Part shown: one piece after another, positions 57,077 to 64,000 of the stretch
Numbering within the stretch: position 1 is the first letter of the stretch
How the letters are laid out: each line of letters begins with the position of its first letter
From: Rhynchopus euleeides
Taxonomy: Eukaryota; Euglenozoa; Diplonemea; Diplonemida; Diplonemidae
Direction: 5' to 3'
NCBI GenBank assembly: GCA_963210315.1
Contig: OY723240.1
Span: 434,001-498,000, forward strand
DNA: 64,000 nt
Notes under the pieces: model-generated
What the model saw: only the letters and a program-made list of their open reading frames with translations
What the model was told of the DNA's origin: nothing
Databases searched by the model: none
Translations under genes and position numbers: made by a program

Positions 57077-58300
57077 TCAGCCAAACCATCTCGCGAACGC
57101 CCGCGCAATCCCAACAACAGAGGTTGTGAGGGGCCTCTCTGCAGCGGGCGGCGGCGGGGCGGCCGGAGGCACCTCCTCACACCACGCGATGAAGCTGTCG
57201 AGGGGCATCACCTCCACAACTGGAACGGACACAAGGAACACCCAACCGCCGCAGCCGCTCAGGGCAAACTGGGGGGCGGGCTGGGTTGTGGACACAAGCG
57301 CCTCGCAGACTGCTTCCCCGCTGCTCAGGCGCCACACCGCAGCTGAGGTTCCGAGCGCTACTACGGTGTCCCCCGCAACGCTGGCCTGCACGCAGGTCAG
57401 CCGCCCCGACACCGGCAGAATCCGCAGGCAAGTGTAGGTCTCAAGGCACCACAACATCACTTTGCCGTCGTAGGAGCAGGATATCAGCTGTTCCCTGCCA
57501 TCCAAAGGAAGCAGGTGCTGGAGGGAGTGCACATCCCCGCTGTGCGGCAGAACGTCGACTTGTCTGAGCTCTGCCAGGCTCCACAGGCGGACGGTTTTAT
57601 CGCGCCCCCCCGAAGCGATCCGCCCGCTGCCCGCAGCGGCGCAGCAGAGCACCTCACCCCGGTGCCCCGACAGCACCGCGGTGCACTCCCCGCTGCTTTC
57701 CGGAGCCCAGACGCGGATTTTGCGGCACTCTGACCCCGTCGCAAAACTGCCACAGGGGGACCAGGCGCTGCAGAAGACGGTGTCACGGCGGGATCCCTGC
57801 ATGGTGCGCAGCTCCGCCCACGACTCGGTGCACCAGATGCGCGCGTCGCGCCCATCGCATGTAGCGAGGTAGGACCCGCAGGGGGAGAAGGCGGCAATCC
57901 TGCCAGGCAGCAGACGCCGGGTGATGCCTGCCGTGGCGGTGTCGTAGACCACCACCTCGTTGAGCGGGGTGCCCAGAGCGCAGTGCCGGCTGGAGGGGGA
58001 GAGTTCGACGTTCCGTGCGGGTGTTGTGTAAGTTGCTGCTTTGATGGCGTGTGCACGTTGGAGGTTCACTGCGTCCCCACCGCCCAGCGTGGTGTCGCAG
58101 ATGCATTCGGCGTCATCGAGGGGCGCAGCAGAGCCGCGCAGCGTAGCGGAGGTTGCAGCGATTTCCGCAGCCACGTCGGCCCCGTCGTCGGCGAACATAG
58201 TCACGAGAGCCCTTGCCTTCAGGTCTGCGATGGTGTCATCGCCGCCCACTTCGACGACGCAGGACCTCCCGGTGTCGGGGTGGTGGACGCAGACTTCCAT
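57077..58300 (-). CDS. Ubiquitin-like domain plus WD40 repeat protein
   Basis: A 407-residue protein from the ATG at 58300. The minus strand just upstream is pyrimidine-rich and ends CACCCCCAAG, a possible acceptor. Residues 1-80 are ubiquitin-like (MEVCVHHPDTG, DTIADLKARAL). Residues about 95-375 hold six or seven WD40 blades, with clear units around HRGEVLCCAAAGSGRIASGG with VRLW and ISCSYDGKVMLW. The tail is Ala/Pro-rich. It should be a scaffold, with the ubiquitin-like part perhaps linking to the proteasome or to a partner. The target is not predictable. It lies 282 bp from the DUF4116 gene on the same strand. Confidence 0.8.
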   Translation of the reverse strand: MEVCVHHPDTGRSCVVEVGGDDTIADLKARALVTMFADDGADVAAEIAATSATLRGSAAPLDDAECICDTTLGGGDAVNLQRAHAIKAATYTTPARNVELSPSSRHCALGTPLNEVVVYDTATAGITRRLLPGRIAAFSPCGSYLATCDGRDARIWCTESWAELRTMQGSRRDTVFCSAWSPCGSFATGSECRKIRVWAPESSGECTAVLSGHRGEVLCCAAAGSGRIASGGRDKTVRLWSLAELRQVDVLPHSGDVHSLQHLLPLDGREQLISCSYDGKVMLWCLETYTCLRILPVSGRLTCVQASVAGDTVVALGTSAAVWRLSSGEAVCEALVSTTQPAPQFALSGCGGWVFLVSVPVVEVMPLDSFIAWCEEVPPAAPPPPAAERPLTTSVVGIARAFARWFG

Positions 58301-59280
58301 CCCGTGTGTGCCTTGGGGGTGAGGTGGGGGGTGTGTGCAAAAGCATGCAGAGAGAGAGAGAGGAAGAGTCGAGGCTTGTTCCTCGCGGGTCCCGACGGGC
58401 GGGGGCGGTTCGGGGGGTGTGGGAGGTGCAGCGTCAGGCGGCCCATTTCTTTAAACGTCGTACCCCCCCCCCCCTTGTTACCGCCTCGGTTCTTACAGTG
58501 TCCCAACAAAGGGACGGTCCTCGAGCGTTGCGGGATTTGATTCCCCCACACCTCCCTGTCTAGCAGACCATAATTTTACAAAAAATCGGCCCCTTCTGTT
58601 GATCACGCATTTGCTATTTTTTTTTTCCATGTCGCTCCCGTTGGTCACTGCGCTGCTTTGAGTCAGCCACGTGGCGGAAGCCGGACCGCAGGGAGGGGCG
58701 TTGCGCCCGTTGACGCCTCTCGCTCCTCATGTGCCTTGAGTAGCTGCCTGGTGGGTCTGCTTTGAGGCGGGGAATCGCGTCAGGCCAAACAGCCACTGCG
58801 AGGACGTCTCCCCTAAAAGAAAAGAAAGAATGTGGGAAGGGGACGGGGGCGAGATGGGTGGGCGGCGCAAGCCGGAAGGAGCGCCCCCCATGGGGCGGAA
58901 GCTCACCCGACAGCATAAAATGCTGCAAAAACAACAAAAAAGGGGAAAAGAAACCACGCACACCACAACATCAATAAAACCAAAGCCGTGCAGAAAGGGC
59001 CCCTCCGCATATATGAAACAGGGCACACAGCGGAAAATGAGTTACCAGAGCTTGCTTTAGTTTCCCCTTGGAGGAGGGTAATCACAGGGGGCGCCACGTG
59101 AAGGCAGCAAGTTGGATTTTATCCCCCCTGGTGACAAGGGTGAGGAGCTATCTCAAGGCTGTGTTGAGGCCCCCCCTGTGTGGAGCGGCATGAAGGGTGA
59201 CAACAATACAGGGGCCCTCGCTGCGGTGCCGAGCGACAGAACAGTACAGTTTAGTGCAGTTCCCCCTCTCATAAGGCGAT
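58301..59280. other. Intergenic, no supported gene
   Basis: A GA microsatellite at 58349-58365 lies just upstream of the WD40 gene; on the minus strand it gives a pyrimidine tract suited to splicing. Short A runs and C runs are present. Nothing else was seen. Confidence 0.5.
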
Positions 59281-59385
59281 GGGCCTTCGCACTGTGTCAA
59301 ACGGTGTCGGTTCGTCCTTCCTCCTTTGGAAGGCAGCTCACATTATATGACACTATCCTCACGTTTCTGCACTTCTGAGCGCTTG
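59281..59385. mobile_element. Short MITE of the GGGGCCTTCGC family
   Basis: The left end is GGGCCTTCGCACTGTGTCAA, and the right part contains CTGCACTTCTGAGCGC. It aligns with the complement of 63042-63129 over the left 30 and right 30 bases. A stray GGGGCCCTCGC word at 59213 may be the end of a second copy. Confidence 0.55.
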
Positions 59386-60535
59386 CTGTGTTGGATTAGC
59401 AGCATCCCGCATCGTACAGAAAGTCCACGAGAGACGAACGCACGAGAACTGATCCGCTATCTTCATACTTCTGCGAGCGAAGTCCCCCTGTATGAAGGGG
59501 TGAAAAACGAACCGCACAGTGATTGGGTGGGGTGGGGTGAGGGAAGGGCACGTTTCGGATATACCTCCTCTTGTTGTAGGAGAAATCCCTATCGATATCA
59601 AAGAAAGGTCCACAAAACCAGGAAGTCGGTGTATCGGTACGTCCTGGCGGTGGTGGGGGACGGGGTGGGTGAAAATGCAGAACGTGGATGTTCCACGATG
59701 AAATCGCCCACCAGTCCTCCTTTCCTCCTTTCGCAGCAACTGCAAAAAAAGGCAGATCCGGGCAACTTTCCGTTGAGCGCACACTCCTGTGCCAAAGGCT
59801 GTGGAAGCCCCTGTGAAGTGGCATGAAGGCTCCGCTTTGTCACTTATGGCTGGCAACAACAAAATTTACACGCGTGGCGCTGGGTGAGAGTGGGCTGGGG
59901 AACAGCAGCTATATACATATAGCAGCACACGAGAGAGAGACCGACAAAATCGTACTCCTTTCGCTTTGTTGCAGACAGCCACTGTGGGAGAACAGTTCCG
60001 GAATAATATTTGTGCAAAAAAAACATTCGACGCGAGGGATTGCCTGGTTTCTCATCTCTTTTTTTAAAACTTTTTTTCTCCTTTTCTTTCCAAGAAATTG
60101 TTTGAACCAAAGGGGTCGGGGCGGGGAGAGGGGCACTCTGAAGCACCACCCGCCCACCTTCCACCCACCTCTTTACCCTTCTCCCCCAAGGTGCCTCACT
60201 TTACTGGACTCCGTGATGTACCGCAAGAGGTGAGAATCAAAACTCAACCTCGAGGGCATGTCATTTCGCAGCAGGATGATCGTGAAGAAATAAACGGCGC
60301 AACGCAAGCTTCAGCGGCAGGCCGTGTCAGACACGCCACGCAAAGGGGGGCGCTCTCTGTCAGCAGGCTTCGGCATTGCAAGCGGGGTACAAAAAAAATC
60401 CCCGCAAGCTATAGCAGGGTAAAAGATAGGGTTCCGGGCTGCGCGCCGAAAACCGGGGGTAATCGGGGGTAAAATTTCAGCCATTTCCCCAAATGGAAGG
60501 GCTTTCCCTTCCCACAACACCCCACCCCACGCCAC
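59386..60535. other. Intergenic, no supported gene
   Basis: Frames are discontinuous. There are T and A runs near 60060 and GGGGGTAA words near 60460. No repeat beyond low complexity. Confidence 0.45.
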
Positions 60536-60860
60536 TCAACTGGGATGGGCAGGATGGGTCCTCTGCGGGTGACTGACTTCGCCGCCGCTGCCAGGTCCGA
60601 GAGGAGCGCGCTCCTTCTTGGCGTCAACGCGAAGGAGCCAGTCGATGAGGAAGGCGTTCTTGAGAGCGTGGTGGTGGTGAAAGCACCGCAGGTTGCCCTG
60701 CTTGCAGACTTGGTTCTGGACATGCACAGGCCAGAGGGGGGGTCTGGGGGGCGGAGCCCCCCAGCCGCCGGAGGCCACGGTAGTGAACAGCTGATTCTGC
60801 TCCATAGTCGCACGCCGCATGTAGTCAACGTGCACCTTGTGCTCAACAGGTTCATCGGGC
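60536..60860 (-). pseudogene. Protein fragment of unknown type, split by the GC-palindrome unit
   Basis: On the minus strand the reading VEHKVHVDYMRRATMEQNQ, then after the repeat unit NQVCKQGNLRCFHHHHALKN and FLIDWLLRV, looks like one protein with the unit of about 85 bp in between, all in one open frame. The part after the repeat recalls the end of some DDE transposases (basic residues, then a hydrophobic helix), but that is weak. No start or stop can be assigned. The unit might be removed as an intron or be translated. Confidence 0.35.
60707..60795. repeat. Third copy of the GC-palindrome unit of about 90 bp
   Basis: It shares GGTCTGGGGGGCGGAGCC, CCGGAGGCCACGGTAGTG and the GACTTGGTT edge with the copies at 20579 and 20745. 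The plus-strand order is the same in all three. Confidence 0.8.
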
Positions 60861-61319
60861 TAACGCCTGGGGCAGGGCACTGTGCTCTTGGCCCCGGCCT
60901 CCTCTGGCCAAAAAGTAAACTGGAACAGTACCCGGACAGAATCTCAGAAAAATCCCGGTGAAAAAAAAAAAAGAGGCACCCCCGGTTTTTCGGGGCAAAA
61001 TCTCAAAAACCGGGGCTAAGCCCCGTTTTTCATAACAGTATCTTAAACACTGGCTATAGGGTATATAAACCACATCTGTCACCCTTCATCATGGAGCGAA
61101 GGGTATGGTGTGAAATGAATCGAGAAAGGACGGCTTTGGCTGATGTTCGGCGTTGGGGTATTTCTGGGCGGCAGTTTCATTTCCTTCTGTTCGGGGGGGG
61201 GGGGGGGCTGCCGTTTTTGTTGTCATTTTATTTTAGAGTTGTGTGCGTGTGTGCGAGAGTGTTCACAACGGCAGGAAAAACTGTGCCCTCCGGTGCAACC
61301 ATTTTCTTTTTTTGATTTG
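60861..61319. other. Intergenic
   Basis: No gene. An inverted pair AAAACCGGGGC/GCCCCGTTTT lies at 61009-61030, with a G run at 61192-61207. Confidence 0.4.
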
Positions 61320-61740
61320 CAGAACATCACCACGCGGAAAGGCGTGTGGGGTGTTCTCGCAATCGACGTAATGCCAACTTCTTCCCCTTCTTCAGATTTG
61401 CACCGCGCAGAGCTTGTTTCTGAACTGCCTTGTTGTTCGAGCCACGCTAATATTTTGAGCGCAACAAAACAGCAAGCAATCTTTACTTCCCAGCTACAAA
61501 CTGCTCTGATAAAAATTGAGTAGCTTGTTGCGCCTTTCAGCTGACGCCTTCCACACACAAAGAAAACGTCCTGGGTTCCTTCCTGTTTTGTCTTGGTGCC
61601 AAGCTCTCTTCTCACTTGGTTTTGGTTTACACGTTGACACTCCCACACCCCCCCCATCGCCTGTGTGAAGGCGGGTTGGTGCTCTCATCGTCAGGTCTCA
61701 ACTCACTCACTGTGCGGAGCACAGCGAGTTGAGACCTGAC
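61320..61740. repeat. Diverged copy of the dispersed repeat, ending in a perfect hairpin
   Basis: The words GGGTGTTCTCGCAATCGACG, TTCTCACTTGGTTTTGG and GCCTGTGTGAAGGCGGG match copies near 54715, 34620 and 29960 in order or in complement. At its right end 61690-61740 is a hairpin with a 15-bp perfect stem (GTCAGGTCTCAACTC / GAGTTGAGACCTGAC) and an inner CTGTGC/GCACAG stem. A similar inner hairpin (GGAGTGC/GCACTCC) ends the copy at 30030-30046. Confidence 0.55.
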
Positions 61741-63041
61741 GAACAGAACTTTCCTCCCCAACACGAGTGGTGGGAGGTTCTGAGTGTGATTAGATCATGT
61801 TCAGTACTCGCTTGCAAAGTATTTGCAAGGACACCCCGTCCCCACCTTCTAAAATCACCCCTGCATGTCTGCCACATAGTGGTGAGAAGAGAGGGGACAT
61901 CTGTGTGCGTTCTGTAATACTGCCAATAAGATCCACACATGCGTGTGTGATTGCGTATGGGTTGATTGAGTTCCAGAAAGGCTTCCCAGTGTGCGACCCA
62001 AACCAACTCGCCGCACCGCTATTGTTGCGAGAGCCGTTCGAAAGGCAAACTGACCCTCAGGCAAGCAATAGAACACTGGGCTGTCGAGCGCCCATGACAG
62101 AGCGTGTCGCCGCTGCAATTCCCACGCACAAAAAATGTTTGGGTATTTAGCTGGAGCACAGGTGGATCCAATGGGCTTCGAAGGGAGTAAACTGGGTCGA
62201 GAGAAGCAGACTGAACGATCGTGACACGAAAAGACACGTCGCCTTTTAGAACTCCGTGATGCTTTGAGACGCCCCCTCTCCCCCACAACACACGCCGAAG
62301 TCGTAGGGGGAAAAGATTGTGCACACAAGATACAAAATGAGGCGGTTTTCAATATGGGTTTCATAACACTTCTTTCGGAGGGGGGGGGGGGGGGGGGACG
62401 TGCGGGTGCAACCGTGACGATACATATTTCCTCTGTTGGGATATTTCCGCGCGGCGGTGGCTTTGTCAATTCAGCGCCCCGACCCCCCCCTCCCCGTCCT
62501 CCACACGATAGAATGCCACACCAGCTCCTCCACCACCACTCCTCCGCACGACACACCCGCGTCGACCCCACAAATTGATAATTCTGAAAATTCCCTCCCC
62601 CCCTCCCCACCCCCAGGGCGAGAGCTTGTTGTAAATAAAAATGCGAGAGTGAGCGCGCCGGTGTTCTCTCTGGTTGGCGCTTGCATCCACACCAGAACGG
62701 CACGCTGCCAACAGGCGCTTGGGGGGGGGAGAGGGAGAGGGAGACATGGAGACATCGCTCGCTCTTGGGGGGGGGGGGGTGGGGTGGGTGGCTGTGGGTT
62801 CTAACATCCACTGTTTTCCAGCCATTGGGCACCAAAAAGAAGGGGAAGCGACCCCCTCTCCACCAGGGGCGTGCTGCGGCGGCAAAAGTCTCTCTCTCGG
62901 AAGACGGAAAAAAACGTGAAATATCGTTCAAATCATCGTTCAGAGATATAATATGACGTGGTGATCGTTTAGGAGGATAATCGTTCGCAACAGAATCGGG
63001 GACCCAAAAAAATGTGGGACCGGGGACCTTCTGGGGGACGG
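61741..63041. other. Intergenic, no supported gene
   Basis: Long frames on the minus strand (for example 61855-62931) are Pro/His-rich translations of G/C runs, with no domain and poor codon structure. G runs lie near 62380-62398 and 62768-62780. No repeat was recognised. Confidence 0.45.
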
Positions 63042-63129
63042 GGAGCCTTCACTCAGAAGTGCAGAAGTGCGAGGTGCCTCACAAAAGGGGGAGACAGCCC
63101 GACGCAGGTTGACACAAAGCGAAGGCTCC
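63042..63129. mobile_element. 88-bp MITE, GGAGCCTTC ends
   Basis: The ends GGAGCCTTC and GAAGGCTCC are inverted. The interior carries CACTCAGAAGTGCAGAAGTG and GAGGTGCCTCAC, shared with copies at 42613, 59281 and, in part, 82 and 48139. No clear duplication; G runs surround it. Confidence 0.65.
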
Positions 63130-64000
63130 GGGGGTGCTATTGTCGTTATCGGTGGAGTGTTTGGGGGGCAACGAGCAAACCCGAATTGTTACTCCAGTTT
63201 CGGTCAGGGGGGGAGGGTGTCGCCCTTCTCCTTCGGAAGTGATCCAGGGGGGGAGGGGGTCCCCGAGAGCTTTGCAAGTCATGACATGCAGAAAAGAAAG
63301 CAGGGCTACCTGGCGGAGAACCCCTACACTTCCATCGCTTCGGTCAGTTTTCAGCAGGTCATGCTGAAAAATCTTCCCCCATCCCTGCGGAGCACCCGGA
63401 AAAAAACCCTCCTGATGTCCCGAAGGCACAACCGGCATGACAACACCAAACACCAGCCCAGATATTGGAGCGCCTCCCTCTGGGGTCAACGCAACACAGT
63501 ATTCCCCCCCGAGGCACTCCTAAAGGATTGTGATGTTTGTGCGTCACCTCTGCGTGTATGAGTGTCGATGCATGCGCTGCCCAACAGCCTTTTCCACGAG
63601 ACCCGAGACTGCCGAAGAGACAGGTGATCATAACAAGGCCTCGGGTGTAGAACTGGACGTCCCCTGCTTGCTAGGGAGCGAGGGGCTGGACTCGACGCAC
63701 GTAATGCCAAGACAAGGCATTGTGCTGGCCCCCCAACAGGGATAGCGAGGCACACAGAGACGAAGCAAGAGTGGCGTCGGAAGCACTCCTGCACTTTTTT
63801 CGCATCATAAGCGTGCTTCTTCAGATTTTAAAAATAATGACGCCCACCGCATAGGCTAGCAGAACAGAAACCAGACAAATGAATCGCCCAACTGAATCGT
63901 GCTAGCTAAACTCCGGAAAGAAGTGTCTTTTTTCGTTGAACGCAGCCAAATATAAGGCCTAACCTGTTTTGGCGCACGGGTGTGATGACAAAAGGGAAAA
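63130..64000. other. Intergenic to the window edge
   Basis: The plus-strand frame 63067-63561 is open for 164 residues with no domain and no repeat copy in the window. A gene at the edge cannot be excluded. The final 300 bp is AT-richer and shows nothing. Confidence 0.4.

Noticed and set aside
59213-59283. A third H-type element starting at GGGGCCCTCGC
   Set aside because: Only the left end is present; no matching right end or 3-bp duplication was found.
61855-62931. 358-residue minus-strand frame
   Set aside because: Composition follows G/C runs, no domain, no conserved neighbour, no splice context; probably chance.

Overview
This is a nuclear window from a GC-rich protist, most probably a euglenozoan of the diplonemid type. 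That placement is an inference. It rests on six clear host genes all read from the minus strand, pyrimidine-AG sites just 5' of several start codons that would suit trans-splicing, very few introns, and gene types common in such protists: a Cache/HAMP/cyclase-like receptor, DUF4116 repeat proteins and mucin-like surface proteins with concanavalin A/LamG-type domains. There is no bacterial operon structure, no CRISPR array, and no rRNA or tRNA gene that I can recognise.

Host genes, left to right, all minus strand: a 2866-residue type I membrane protein with nine lectin-like domains and a very long Thr/Pro stalk (3160-11760); its shorter, frameshifted paralogue (30822-33924); an LKB1/STK11-like kinase with one intron and a CaaX-like C-terminus (38062-40628); a 1549-residue Cache-HAMP receptor with a degenerate cyclase domain (43308-47957); a two-exon DNAAF9/Shulin-like dynein assembly factor (50272-54332); a ubiquitin-like plus DUF4116 protein (55157-56794); and a ubiquitin-like plus WD40 protein (57077-58300). 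The kinase, the receptor and the dynein factor would fit a motile flagellate that senses its surroundings.

The stretch 11.8-30.8 kb and most intergenic DNA are full of DNA transposons with readable ends. The most interesting is an unclassified family (called F here) with 12-bp terminal inverted repeats (TIRs) and 5-bp target duplications. It has one long copy with three reading frames (24115-27985) and one internally deleted copy (15137-16137). A second pair of related elements (A 16193-19172, B 19245-22140) encodes two protein families I do not recognise and has ends built from palindromic words. Element C (13315-15039) is a maze of palindromes carrying three nested TA-flanked insertions whose empty sites survive elsewhere in the same element. 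Further small elements are a hAT-like one with an 8-bp duplication inside a B gene, a 109-bp one inside an F gene, a 1.15-kb element with about 345-bp inverted repeats (41271-42417), and a dispersed family of about 90-110 bp with GGGGCCTTCGC-like ends.

Several hundred-base segments recur between distant intergenic regions, and long G or C homopolymer runs are common. The remaining intergenic stretches show no gene I can support.
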